Shown piece by piece: positions 44,800 to 53,200 of a stretch of DNA of 64,000 bases. Where the stretch lies: contig UQOC01000004.1 of the NCBI GenBank assembly GCA_900542565.1, forward strand, positions 7,722 through 71,721, given 5' to 3'. Position 1 is the stretch's first letter. Every line of letters starts with the position of its first letter. Source of the DNA: an uncultured Eubacteriales bacterium. Lineage in GTDB: Bacteria; Bacillota; Clostridia; Peptostreptococcales; Anaerovoracaceae. Made by a program: the position numbers and the translations under genes. The notes under the pieces are model-generated. The model saw only the letters and a list, made by a program, of their open reading frames with translations. It was not told where the DNA came from and made no database searches.

Positions 44800-44996
44800 G
44801 CTGTTCCTCCTTTGCCCGGGCACAAATATACATATTTTATCTTAGCATAAAATACCGGAATTGCCAATAGGCCCAATGGGCAAAACCTACACTCAATGGT
44901 CAAAACCTCACGAAAAAACCCGGACGCCGTAACTGGCGTTCCGGCGTAAAACCGCCCTAAACACCAGATTCAGCATCATCTTAATCCCCAAAAAGT

Positions 44997-45034
44997 TAAA
45001 GGCCAACGCTCATTTTAGCGCCGACCTTTTAACA
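44997..45034. terminator. Hairpin in the plsX upstream gap
   Basis: AAAGG...CGCT-CATTTT-AGCG...CCTTT forms an interrupted stem with A- and T-rich edges on both sides. Read on the minus strand it could end the amidohydrolase transcript. Confidence 0.4.
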
Positions 45035-45228
45035 CGATCGCATATTATTATTTTTGGATCACGGGCATCTTAGCGCATTTTGCACCGGCAATGAGCAGCA
45101 TCTCCTCTGATACATGCATCTGCTATCCTTGCAGGCTGTATCCGATGCTCCGGATTTGCTAACATGTTCGGAACGGCGGCAAGATCTCCTATCTGGTTTT
45201 CCGCGCTGCTGCCCTGAGCTTTCTGCCC

Positions 45229-45282
45229 GCAGACTGTCTGTGGCTGCGCCCCGTGGGGATCAGCCGGTCTCAGACAGTCTGC
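45229..45282. other. Strong 54-base hairpin downstream of the amidohydrolase gene
   Basis: A perfect 12-bp outer stem GCAGACTGTCTG (45229-45240 with 45271-45282), then GGCTG/CAGCC and CCCC/GGGG inner stems with a two-base loop. There is no T-run on either side. The rest of the 490-bp gap (44800-45293) holds no convincing gene. Confidence 0.6.
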
Positions 45283-45293
45283 TGTATCACCGT

Positions 45294-46928
45294 TTACATT
45301 TCATCATGATTTTTATATACTATCTTGCCGCCTACCATGGTCATGACAGGCAGTATATCTTTGATCTCCATAGGATCGACTGTAAATATATCACGATCCA
45401 GAAGGACCACATCTGCATAATATCCTTCCTTTATCCTGCCCTTGCGGTCTTCCATAAACTCAGCATAAGCGCTTTCTATGGTATATGCATCTATTGCGGT
45501 TTCCACATCAACACACTCTTCAGGATAAAAACCGTCTTCCGGCCGTCCTTCTCTGTTTTTTCTCGTTACAGCCATATATATGTTCGGGAAAGGATTACAA
45601 TCTTCGACCGGACAGTCGGTACCATAAGAAAGGTGTACGCCCTTTCTGATCAAAGTACCAAAAGCATAAGAAGTTGACGCCAGTTCCTTACCGCAGAGTT
45701 CCTCAACGATGCTCATGTCATAATCAAGGAAGATCGGCTGGGCAAACACCAAAATACCTTTTTCAGCAATCCTGTCCAGCAGTTTCTGGTCTGTGATCTG
45801 GCAGTGTATCAGCCCGTGCCGCAGTTTATTTTCACCATCAACAAAAGCGTGTTCATAACAATCGATGGTCTTTTCAATCGCCTCATCGCCTATCACATGA
45901 GTCACTACCTGCATGCCGTGTTCTTTGGCCATCTGGCAGTACTTTTCCATTTCTTCGGGTTTTATCCACTCAAGGCCGTGATTGTCTCTGTCCCCAGCAT
46001 ATCCGTTCTTCATGAAAGCTGTTCGGGCGCCAAGACTGCCGTCTTTAAACAGTTTCAAAGGTCCAAGGGTCAGCCATGAGTCTTTTTCATACTTGCCTTC
46101 GGCAAATTCACCATTTTCCAGATAATCTGCAAAAGCTTCGATATCGTTGAAGCATACCTGATGCCTGTATCTGATCAGAGCCTCGCCATTATCATATATG
46201 TCATGAAACATTTTAAAAGCGGCAGGTCCATCCATGAATGTGGTACCCACATCGTTGCTCTGTATACTGGTCAATCCATGTGAGACAGCATATTGCATGG
46301 TATCGAGCATTATCTGCCTTCTTTCCTCCATTGAGAAATCAGGAATTATGGCCTTGGCGATATTGCAGGCGTTTGCAGTGAAAATACCGTTTGGATAGCC
46401 GTCATCCCCTATCAAAAAATCTCCATCCGGAAACTGAGGTGAGTTTCCGTCTATTCCCAGAATTTCAATGAGCTTTGTATTAGTTGAAACGATATGTCCG
46501 CACACTCTTTCAAGTACTATAGGATATTCTGTACTGATCTTGTCCAGATCATGCCGGTCCGGAAGTCTGTCGCCGTCCGTAAAAAGATCCTGATTCCAGC
46601 CTATGGCATGCATACCGTTCCTGACCCTTTCAGGATGTTTCTCCGCAAACTCTCTGCAAATCCGGATCATTTCGTCAATGGATGTGACTCCATCGATCTG
46701 AGCCTGGTTCAGCGTCTCGCCAAACTGCATAAAATGCATATGAGAATCATTAAGACCCGGTATGAGAGTCCTGCCACGGCAGTCTATGATATGTGCTGCA
46801 TCACCGCCTGAGCTGAGGATCTCTTCGTCTGATCCTACCTTTTTTATGACCCCGTTTTCTATCAGAACAGCCTGAGCATAGCGCCCCTTTTCAAGGTATA
46901 CTTTAGCATGATAAAGAATCGTTTTCAT
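45294..46928 (-). CDS. Amidohydrolase family 3 protein (YtcJ-like)
   Basis: Metal-dependent hydrolase of 544 residues. The N-terminal beta-sandwich precedes PGLNDSHMHFMQFG, whose HxH binds metal; later ligands sit in QVVTHVIGDEA, HGLIHCQ and SYGTDCPVEDCNP. The C-terminus returns to the sandwich (GRIKEGYYADVVLLDRD). This group acts on N-substituted amides, formamides or related exocyclic bonds; the substrate is unknown. It starts one base after the end of a transporter-like fragment, so the original operon partner may have been a permease. Confidence 0.9.
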   Translation of the reverse strand: MKTILYHAKVYLEKGRYAQAVLIENGVIKKVGSDEEILSSGGDAAHIIDCRGRTLIPGLNDSHMHFMQFGETLNQAQIDGVTSIDEMIRICREFAEKHPERVRNGMHAIGWNQDLFTDGDRLPDRHDLDKISTEYPIVLERVCGHIVSTNTKLIEILGIDGNSPQFPDGDFLIGDDGYPNGIFTANACNIAKAIIPDFSMEERRQIMLDTMQYAVSHGLTSIQSNDVGTTFMDGPAAFKMFHDIYDNGEALIRYRHQVCFNDIEAFADYLENGEFAEGKYEKDSWLTLGPLKLFKDGSLGARTAFMKNGYAGDRDNHGLEWIKPEEMEKYCQMAKEHGMQVVTHVIGDEAIEKTIDCYEHAFVDGENKLRHGLIHCQITDQKLLDRIAEKGILVFAQPIFLDYDMSIVEELCGKELASTSYAFGTLIRKGVHLSYGTDCPVEDCNPFPNIYMAVTRKNREGRPEDGFYPEECVDVETAIDAYTIESAYAEFMEDRKGRIKEGYYADVVLLDRDIFTVDPMEIKDILPVMTMVGGKIVYKNHDEM

Positions 46929-46929
46929 C

Positions 46930-47064
46930 TTACTCCACTTCTTTCTTATTTTTCTTTTTGTTTTTCACATCAAATATGTAATATACTATGTCTCCTGCTG
47001 CCAGTACATTAAACACCATTCCGGTAACTACCGCCATATTGGCAAGCTGATCCAAATGCCATCA
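46930..47064 (-). pseudogene. 3' remnant of a membrane-transporter gene
   Basis: The frame ending one base before the amidohydrolase ATG reads NMAVVTGMVFNVLAAGDIVY and then a Lys-rich tail (VKNKKKNKKEVE), like the last helix and basic end of a permease. About 43 codons upstream it meets a stop; no ribosome binding site precedes the internal ATG at 47037. Interpreted as the leftover of a deleted transporter. Confidence 0.4.
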
Positions 47065-47113
47065 GCTTTCATCCCGTGTATGGAAATTTCCCCATAGCCA
47101 ACATGAGATCATC

Positions 47114-47338
47114 CTATCTTCCGTTAAAAAAGCTGCGGATCTTATCCAGCTCGTTGGGTTTTTCTACCCAGTTTTCCACATAACCGCAGTTACAGCATAC
47201 ATAGCGGATAACAGGTATTTTCCCGAACAAGGTGACTGTGGTCGTATAGATATTATTTCCGCTCGCATATCTGCCGTTATCAGGAATGCGTTTGATTTCT
47301 GCTGAACCACATTTTGGACAGCAGTGATTATTTTTCAT
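47114..47338 (-). CDS. Small double zinc-ribbon protein
   Basis: 74 residues with CPKCGS near the N-terminus and CCNCGY later, a four-Cys zinc ribbon, ending WVEKPNELDKIRSFF. The start has GGGAGAG nearby. Such proteins occur widely in Firmicutes without known function; interaction with nucleic acid or protein is possible. It ends before the transporter remnant and follows the ABC permease gene on the same strand. Confidence 0.7.
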   Translation of the reverse strand: MKNNHCCPKCGSAEIKRIPDNGRYASGNNIYTTTVTLFGKIPVIRYVCCNCGYVENWVEKPNELDKIRSFFNGR

Positions 47339-47401
47339 CTCATTTCTCTCCCACTAAAATTTCTGTCGTTGGCCCAGATAAATCCTGACTGGTCTATCAG
47401 A

Positions 47402-48034
47402 TCATATCTCCTTCTTCTTGTATACCTTTATGGAAAGAAGCCACGATACTGCCAGCAAAACAACGGATACAGAAGTAATGACCGGAATGAGCCAGGACTG
47501 CATGGATATCATCAAATTGGCCAGATCAGCTTCTTCTCCAATGGCGCCCAGAACTCCAAAGACAGCACAAAAACCGCAGATTATCACATAAAACACGATG
47601 CGTCCTTTTTCTGCACCGAATTTAAAAATAGCAGGAAGCATCAAAGAAGGCGCCAAAATTCCCATCGCCGGCAGCAATGCGACCAAAGAAAGCACCAAAT
47701 CCACATCAAAGGCATTGTTTATCGCCATTCTTGCGATCTGTCCGGCCAATGCGAGTATAACTGCAAAAGCCAGCGCAATAAGAGCTATCAGATATTTGAC
47801 CGATACCAGCTGCTGCCTGGAATACGGAAATACACCAGAGTAACTGCTCCACTTGCTTTTTTCATCATAGGATATCAGGTTGACAGGGATAACGCTCGCC
47901 AGCAATATGGGATATGCTATAAGGAACGATGTATTGCCCCAGATTGAGAAAAGAGAAAACACCACTGCGATCACAACATATGCGCGACAATATTTCATCG
48001 CCATATAAAAATCTTTCAGAAGTAATCCTTTCAT
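47402..48034 (-). CDS. ABC-2 type permease subunit
   Basis: About six hydrophobic segments in 210 residues (YVVIAVVFSLFSIWG, FLIAYPILLASVIPVNLIS, LIALIALAFAVILALAGQ, IVFYVIICGFCAVFGVLGA). The cytosolic motif YSGVFPYSRQQLVSVKYL is seen in ABC-2 membrane proteins of the YtrC/YhcI type. The ATG at 48034 lies inside the ATPase end, behind AAGGAGG. Together with the ATPase it forms an exporter of unknown cargo under GntR control. Confidence 0.83.
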   Translation of the reverse strand: MKGLLLKDFYMAMKYCRAYVVIAVVFSLFSIWGNTSFLIAYPILLASVIPVNLISYDEKSKWSSYSGVFPYSRQQLVSVKYLIALIALAFAVILALAGQIARMAINNAFDVDLVLSLVALLPAMGILAPSLMLPAIFKFGAEKGRIVFYVIICGFCAVFGVLGAIGEEADLANLMISMQSWLIPVITSVSVVLLAVSWLLSIKVYKKKEI

Positions 48035-48035
48035 C

Positions 48036-48878
48036 TTAATCGGCCTCCTTAACCATGAAAATAAATAGCTGTTCGATATCAACGGGACTAAGCTGCAGAG
48101 CCGCCGGAACTTTATCCCGCTCTACAATGGCTTCAACACCGTATGCGGATTCCTTTTTTCCTTTTACTGCTGCCGGATCGAGTTCTGCCAGCTGGTCTGC
48201 GGAGCAGCGGAAGATCCCGTATTCTTCCATTATCCTGTCCTTTTCTTCACAGAGGAGCAATCTGCCCTTATGAAGAAAAGCGATATAATCACAGATTTTT
48301 TCAAGATCGCTCACGATGTGAGACGACATCAAAACTGCGTGGTTTTCATCCCGCGTAAATTCACTGAAAATGTCAAGGACCTCATCTCTGATGACCGGAT
48401 CCAGTCCGCTGGTCGCCTCATCCAAAATAAGAAGCTTGGGATCATGAGACAGCGCTGCTGCGATACCCAGTTTCATCTTCATACCGCGTGAGAACTCTTT
48501 GAATTCTTTGTTCTCCGGCAAAGCCAGTTCTTTCATATACTTTTTATATACATCCGGGTCCCAGTTGCGGTAAGTATTTTTCATAATATTTCCCACTTGC
48601 TGCGGGGTCAGGCATTCCGGAAATCCAACCTCATCCAGGACAACACCCAGATCTTCTTTCGTAAGGGCAATGTTTTCGGTATTGTCTTTTCCAAGGATCC
48701 TGATGCTTCCCGAATCTTTCTGTGCCATTTCAAGGATCAATCGAATGGTCGTGCTTTTGCCTGCGCCGTTTTCACCGATCAGACCCATGATACAGCCCTG
48801 GGGCAATGTAAGGGTCAGATTTTGCAGTGAAAAGCCGGGATAGGATTTGCATAGATCTCTGATCTCAAGAGCATTCAT
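48036..48878 (-). CDS. ABC transporter ATP-binding subunit (YtrB/YhcH-like)
   Basis: Walker A GENGAGKST (about 36-44), the signature EFSRGMKMKLGIAAAL, Walker B LLILDEATSGLDP and the H-loop SSHIV are all present. The 280 residues include the C-terminal extension of this group. It lies four bases after a YtrA-type GntR regulator and overlaps the permease ribosome binding site. Relatives respond to cell-wall antibiotics; that is family knowledge only. Confidence 0.92.
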   Translation of the reverse strand: MNALEIRDLCKSYPGFSLQNLTLTLPQGCIMGLIGENGAGKSTTIRLILEMAQKDSGSIRILGKDNTENIALTKEDLGVVLDEVGFPECLTPQQVGNIMKNTYRNWDPDVYKKYMKELALPENKEFKEFSRGMKMKLGIAAALSHDPKLLILDEATSGLDPVIRDEVLDIFSEFTRDENHAVLMSSHIVSDLEKICDYIAFLHKGRLLLCEEKDRIMEEYGIFRCSADQLAELDPAAVKGKKESAYGVEAIVERDKVPAALQLSPVDIEQLFIFMVKEAD

Positions 48879-48882
48879 CGTT

Positions 48883-49254
48883 TTATTCCTCCATCATATA
48901 ATCGAACATTTCAAGGATCTCTGTTTTTGTAAGGTTACAGGAAACTGCCAGCCGGGCGATCTGCTCCATATGTTCTTCAATCTTTTTCAGATTTGTCTCC
49001 CGCAATAGCTCAACATTCTTTGCAGCTACAAAGCAGCCTTTGGCCGCTATGGTATATATGAACCCCTCTTTTTCAAGCTCGTCATACGCCCGTTTGGTCG
49101 TTATCACGCTGATCCTCAGATCTTTTGCCAGATTGCGGATAGAAGGCAGCGGATCGTCTTCCTGCAAAGTTCCGTTTATTATCTGTTCTTTGATCTGCGT
49201 ATATATCTGGTCATAGATTGGTGCACCGTTTTTATTATCTATGAATATGTTCAC
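48883..49254 (-). CDS. GntR-family regulator, YtrA subfamily
   Basis: A short GntR protein (123 residues) with only the winged helix (GAPIYDQIYTQIKEQIINGT, DPLPSIRNLAKDLRISVITT, YDELEKEGF) and a small dimerisation helix at the C-terminus. YtrA-type regulators repress the ABC operon they belong to. A palindromic site over the promoter supports this. First gene of the three-gene ABC operon. Confidence 0.93.
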   Translation of the reverse strand: MNIFIDNKNGAPIYDQIYTQIKEQIINGTLQEDDPLPSIRNLAKDLRISVITTKRAYDELEKEGFIYTIAAKGCFVAAKNVELLRETNLKKIEEHMEQIARLAVSCNLTKTEILEMFDYMMEE

Positions 49255-49276
49255 CAGATCGCCTCCTTTGTGTTCT

Positions 49277-49317
49277 CTGTATAGGTACAGTATATACAGT
49301 TATAACAGTTTTGTCAA
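49277..49317 (-). promoter_or_regulatory. Promoter and operator of the YtrA-type ABC operon
   Basis: On the minus strand TTGACA (49312-49317) and TATACT (49289-49294) are 17 bp apart. CTGTATA-N9-TATACAG (49277-49299) covers the -10 box and start point, a good operator for the GntR protein. Confidence 0.75.
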
Positions 49318-49676
49318 TGCTGATCTTAAAAAACTGAACATGATGTATAAAGAATGCTGTCCGATATTTCCTTTGCTTCTATGCAGATTTACTGTACCGG
49401 CAAGATGTGGAGCATGATCTGCCTTACAGGCGCAGTCCGGACAATCCTGAGGACACAAAAAATCCACCGCAGATAACCAAGTGCTGTCTCCTGTCCTCAC
49501 GGGCAGATCTTTCCCCTGACGGATGAGATCCCGCCTTGTTATCCAGATGGATTTTTCTCATCTATGGATTGATTAAATATGCCATGCAGCATATCTGCCA
49601 CCCTGCATCCATACGGAAGCCCTGCTCCCATGGAAATAAAAATGGCGCCGGATAAAAGTGCTGACAAAGTTCCACC
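49318..49676. other. Gap without a clear gene
   Basis: Between the GntR promoter and the suppressor-of-fused gene no convincing gene was seen. The suppressor-of-fused frame stays open for about 45 codons past its TAG (to about 49539; LSALLSGAIFISMGAGLPYG). The stretch from 49380 to 49450 has Cys-rich frames of no clear meaning. Confidence 0.4.
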
Positions 49677-50720
49677 CTATCCTATCACTTTGATCACATT
49701 TCCATTTGCGTCTTTGATTTTTGTCGGTACCACTTCGATGGTCACAGGAGATGCTGTCATCGGATAAATGCCTGCATGGGACTGGAGTCTACCGCATAGT
49801 TCCTCCAAGGCGGCTGCCGGCAAGGTTAATGTGACCATATCATCCTCTTCGGTTACCTTTGCCTCCATTCCCGGACTGAATAAAACAGCATTCTCCCTGC
49901 TCTGGATAAGCAGCGTTCGTCCCTTGCCTACTCTCGCCTTCAACATATCAGCAGCAGTAATGTCATGTCCGGCGCCTATGCGGATCGTAATATGGCCGTT
50001 TTCTGAACGCACATCCAGTTCATCCATATAAAGAAATGCGGTGGATGAGCCGTCTTTTGCCATCCCTTCCTGCCAGGCTCTGTAAAAATCAGAGTTTTCC
50101 ATCATGGAGCTGCGGGAAAGGTCAGTAACACATAACGGGCAATATTCTTCCATGGCCGCTAAAAACTTTTCTCCATTCCAACACATCATTGAGTTCATCT
50201 CATCTTCTGTGATACCGACGACCTGCAGAAATGTCATTGTCCCATTGGGAGTGTCCTTCTCCGCCAGTTGCGGATCTGTTCTGAAACCTAAAGCGGTGAG
50301 CTTGGTATCCGTCTCCAGAGCAATAGGCCCGTTTGCATTCATATGATGCCCAGGTCCGAACACATTACCGCTGGAAAACACATAGCGGGCAAGATTTTGC
50401 AGCAAGCTGATGGGCCATGCCGGAGGCTCGACCTCGTCGCCACGCTTAAGCCGGAAAGTCAGTTCAAAGCCATAACCGCTCACACTGGGATCATCGCTTT
50501 CTTTTTCATACAGTTCGGTAAAGCCATAGGTCACATAATGCCAGTGAGGAATACCTTTCTGGCTTTTCCAGACCTCCACGCCATCCAGCGGATCGCTCCC
50601 TCCCAGGAAATACGGTATGACCGTGCCATAGTAAAGGCCCTCCTGATCGGGATACAGTTGGTGCATTGCCTCTGCAATGGCGTCAAAGCCTGCCTGTGTA
50701 AATTCTTTTTCATTACACAT
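49677..50720 (-). CDS. Suppressor-of-fused (SuFu) domain protein
   Basis: The N-terminal half has the bacterial SuFu pattern: an early YPDQEGLYYGTVIPYFLGG, PHWHYVTYGFTELYEKE and GYGFELTFRLKR, and later FGPGHHMNANGPI. Bacterial SuFu proteins are mostly uncharacterised; some act as immunity proteins of polymorphic toxin systems. The C-terminal 150 residues carry alternating strands. AAGGAGG precedes the ATG. It lies 83 bases after an uncharacterised gene on the same strand. It ends with TAG and the frame stays open beyond it. Confidence 0.85.
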   Translation of the reverse strand: MCNEKEFTQAGFDAIAEAMHQLYPDQEGLYYGTVIPYFLGGSDPLDGVEVWKSQKGIPHWHYVTYGFTELYEKESDDPSVSGYGFELTFRLKRGDEVEPPAWPISLLQNLARYVFSSGNVFGPGHHMNANGPIALETDTKLTALGFRTDPQLAEKDTPNGTMTFLQVVGITEDEMNSMMCWNGEKFLAAMEEYCPLCVTDLSRSSMMENSDFYRAWQEGMAKDGSSTAFLYMDELDVRSENGHITIRIGAGHDITAADMLKARVGKGRTLLIQSRENAVLFSPGMEAKVTEEDDMVTLTLPAAALEELCGRLQSHAGIYPMTASPVTIEVVPTKIKDANGNVIKVIG

Positions 50721-50803
50721 AAGTCTGCCTCCTTATTATACATAAAATCTGCGGTGCCGTCCGCCGTCATCCTTTGAGTTCTCAGATCATTCAAAGTTTA
50801 TCA

Positions 50804-51580
50804 TCAGAAGTCCAGCAGGATGGGAACTTGCTGTTCTTCCGAAAACCTCATTGCACGCCAGAATATGGAAAAGGCAAATTTGGCAAGGGAGTCCGTATCA
50901 TACTCGGTATGCTCCATAATGTCTGCTTTGCTGTACTGTCCATCCGGCCCTATGGTGCCGTCTGCCGGATACCCCTCCGTATCTGCCCAATCAAGGATGG
51001 TATCCTCATCAGCCTGCCACGCCAACCGGTTCAGCTTCTCCAGCTCCTTTCTAAGTCCGCCCGCCGTACCTATAACGGCAGTGTCATCGTTGGGCAGCGG
51101 ACCTCGGAACATAAAACTGTCCGACAGAGGAAGCCACCATGTGGCACCGCGAAACAACGACCACATTCTCTCTTTATCTTTCGCAAGACGGACGATCAGC
51201 GGGTTTTCGCCAAAGTTCCATCCCTTTTCCACCGTTGGCGGCACAGTATCCCCATAAGTATGACAGGCGGCCACCAGCAGCATGGCTCCCAATGCGTCCC
51301 AGTCTGGTTTATCGGTATAATATGGCTTTTCGTTATTTTCCGTCCATGGAGTGTAAGCGGGCTGGTCCGGCTGAGAAATGGCGTTCAGGATCTTATCCCG
51401 CCAGTTCTCCACAATTTCCTGTACTTCAGCAGGGCTAAGTTCCCCATCGTCGGCAGCTTCGCCCTGCGGCGTGATTTTCTGAAATGTATATCCGTTTTCC
51501 TCAGCCCACTGCTGGACAACGGTTTTCCAGTTGTGTGAGTAATACCGGGTCAGCGTCCCGGCATAGATGTCAAGTCCCAT
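50804..51580 (-). CDS. Uncharacterised protein upstream of SuFu
   Basis: 258 residues starting MGLDIYAGTLTRYYSHNWKT behind GGAGG, Trp-rich and acidic (WNFGENPLIVRLAKDKERMW, GATWWLPLSD). No signal peptide or membrane segment. I do not recognise a characterised domain. Its size, acidity and pairing with a SuFu gene would suit a second immunity-like protein, but no toxin gene is visible in the window. Confidence 0.7.
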   Translation of the reverse strand: MGLDIYAGTLTRYYSHNWKTVVQQWAEENGYTFQKITPQGEAADDGELSPAEVQEIVENWRDKILNAISQPDQPAYTPWTENNEKPYYTDKPDWDALGAMLLVAACHTYGDTVPPTVEKGWNFGENPLIVRLAKDKERMWSLFRGATWWLPLSDSFMFRGPLPNDDTAVIGTAGGLRKELEKLNRLAWQADEDTILDWADTEGYPADGTIGPDGQYSKADIMEHTEYDTDSLAKFAFSIFWRAMRFSEEQQVPILLDF

Positions 51581-51782
51581 GACAATGCCTCCTTTTCTGT
51601 CAGGCTTACATCGGCAGGCAAGATGCACCATTCACCTGTTCCTTATTATACCTTTCCACCCCCAGCAGACAGTTTCACTATCTGCCTGTCCATATCGATA
51701 TCTATTGTTTTTAATTATATCATAATTCATAAAATGTGGGAAACACATGTCCTTCATTGTCAAGTCCAAAATATCAACAGTC

Positions 51783-51813
51783 AAAAAATCCCGCCTGATG
51801 ATCTCACAGGCGG
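51783..51813 (-). terminator. Terminator of the ABC/XRE operon
   Basis: A CCGCCTG/CAGGCGG stem (51791-51797 with 51807-51813), followed on the minus strand by GA and six T residues. Confidence 0.8.
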
Positions 51814-51819
51814 AATTCC

Positions 51820-52458
51820 TTATAAATCTACTTTCTCGAATCGTTTCACAGAAATCCGGTATGCCACTGAGAGCAGTATTATATAGCATACGATCCCGAT
51901 CAGCAGGATGGGAAGCTGCCTCAGCTGATCTTGCACAGCATAACTGTCCAGCCAGGCAAGCGCCGGAATATGGACTGCCCCTTCCACGATGACCATTAAC
52001 AGCAGCATAGGCACCGCAGCGATCACAAACGCTTTACCGGCTTTATACCCGTTTTTATAATAGGCCGGAAAAAATACCAGATCGAAAACAGCGTAAATGA
52101 TAAGCCCCAGCCCATACCAAGCCACTGTTGCGTCAATCCCGACCGGATTGCTCTCCACTTGGAGGATTCCCCGCAGAACAACACAAGGAATGGAGATCAG
52201 CAGCTGGAACAGCTGGATGGAAACGATCAGCTGACATTTTCCCTTCACGCTCTCCCGCTTGGTAACAGGAAGAATGGCGGTATACCAGGCGTCATTGGTT
52301 TCCCTGGCATAAAGGAAAGTAATATAGGGAGCTAAGCAGCCGAACATGAAGATCACAGTATAAGGATATGCCGGCACGACCACAAGACATCCCAAAAATG
52401 CAAAGACAATAGATGTGGGATGGGCGGCAAGCATCAGTTCTTTATAGAGCAGTTTCAT
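51820..52458 (-). CDS. ABC-2 type permease subunit
   Basis: Six hydrophobic segments in 212 residues (IVFAFLGCLVVVPAYPYTVI, VAWYGLGLIIYAVFDLVFF, AFVIAAVPMLLLMVIVEGA, LPILLIGIVCYIILLSVAY) and the motif YTAILPVTKRESVKGKCQ, comparable with FPYSRQQLVSVKYL of the other ABC-2 permease in the window. The start lies 17 bases inside the ATPase gene. Cargo unknown. Confidence 0.83.
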   Translation of the reverse strand: MKLLYKELMLAAHPTSIVFAFLGCLVVVPAYPYTVIFMFGCLAPYITFLYARETNDAWYTAILPVTKRESVKGKCQLIVSIQLFQLLISIPCVVLRGILQVESNPVGIDATVAWYGLGLIIYAVFDLVFFPAYYKNGYKAGKAFVIAAVPMLLLMVIVEGAVHIPALAWLDSYAVQDQLRQLPILLIGIVCYIILLSVAYRISVKRFEKVDL

Positions 52459-53200
52459 CTAAGGTCCTCCCTTCTGTACGCAGCATGATCTCCTCCAAAG
52501 TAAGCGGGTTGGTATCTTCTGCTGTTTTCAGGTGCTCAAATGAATGCAGAAATGTATCTTTGTCTGCACTCTGCAGGACCTTTCCGTTTTGGATATAGGT
52601 GATGTCATCAGCACATCGGTCCAGATCAGAAGTAATATGGGTGGAAAACAGGACGGATCGCTTTCCGTCTTTTACGATGCGGGTGAAGATATGAAGGATC
52701 TCATCCCTTGAAACCGGATCCAGCCCGGAAGTCGGTTCGTCCAAAAGATAAAGGGTGGCGTGATGTGATAATGCTAATGCCAGCAGGTACTTTACCTTCA
52801 TTCCGTTGGAAAGAGACCGGAACTGCTTGTCCTCATCCAGAGAAAACTGGCGGAGATAATCATTATACCGTTCCTGATCCCAGTCTTTATAAAACCGCCG
52901 GGTAACAGCGGTAATGGCGGAGAGCTTTTTCAGCGGATAAAAGTCAATCCCTCCAAACACAACGCCGATGTCCTGCTTACATTCCTTTTCATTCGCATAA
53001 AAATCCTTTCCCAGCATAGTGACCGTTCCGGATTCTGGCCGCACCATGTTCAGAATGGATTTGAGTGTTGTACTTTTGCCTGCTCCGTTTTTGCCGATCA
53101 GTCCCATAATGCGCCCAGGCTTTACTGAGAAAGAAATGTCTTGCAATGTAAACCCCGGATACTGCTTGCTCAGGTGCTCAACCTGCAAAAGCTCTGTCAT
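52442..53200 (-). CDS. ABC transporter ATP-binding subunit
   Basis: Walker A GKNGAGKST (about 36-44), signature SLSNGMKVKYLLALAL, Walker B LYLLDEPTSGLDP and H-loop FSTHIT. It is a paralogue of the ATPase at 48 kb (shared phrases YPGF-LQ, IMGLIG-NGAGKST). It starts four bases inside the end of the XRE/AbrB regulator gene (ATGA overlap), so regulator, ATPase and permease are translated as one unit. Confidence 0.92.
   Translation of the reverse strand: MTELLQVEHLSKQYPGFTLQDISFSVKPGRIMGLIGKNGAGKSTTLKSILNMVRPESGTVTMLGKDFYANEKECKQDIGVVFGGIDFYPLKKLSAITAVTRRFYKDWDQERYNDYLRQFSLDEDKQFRSLSNGMKVKYLLALALSHHATLYLLDEPTSGLDPVSRDEILHIFTRIVKDGKRSVLFSTHITSDLDRCADDITYIQNGKVLQSADKDTFLHSFEHLKTAEDTNPLTLEEIMLRTEGRTLDETAL

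Noticed and set aside
45114..45293. Protein-coding gene on the plus strand downstream of the amidohydrolase
   Set aside because: The open frame runs antisense into the amidohydrolase, has no ribosome binding site and contains the long hairpin.
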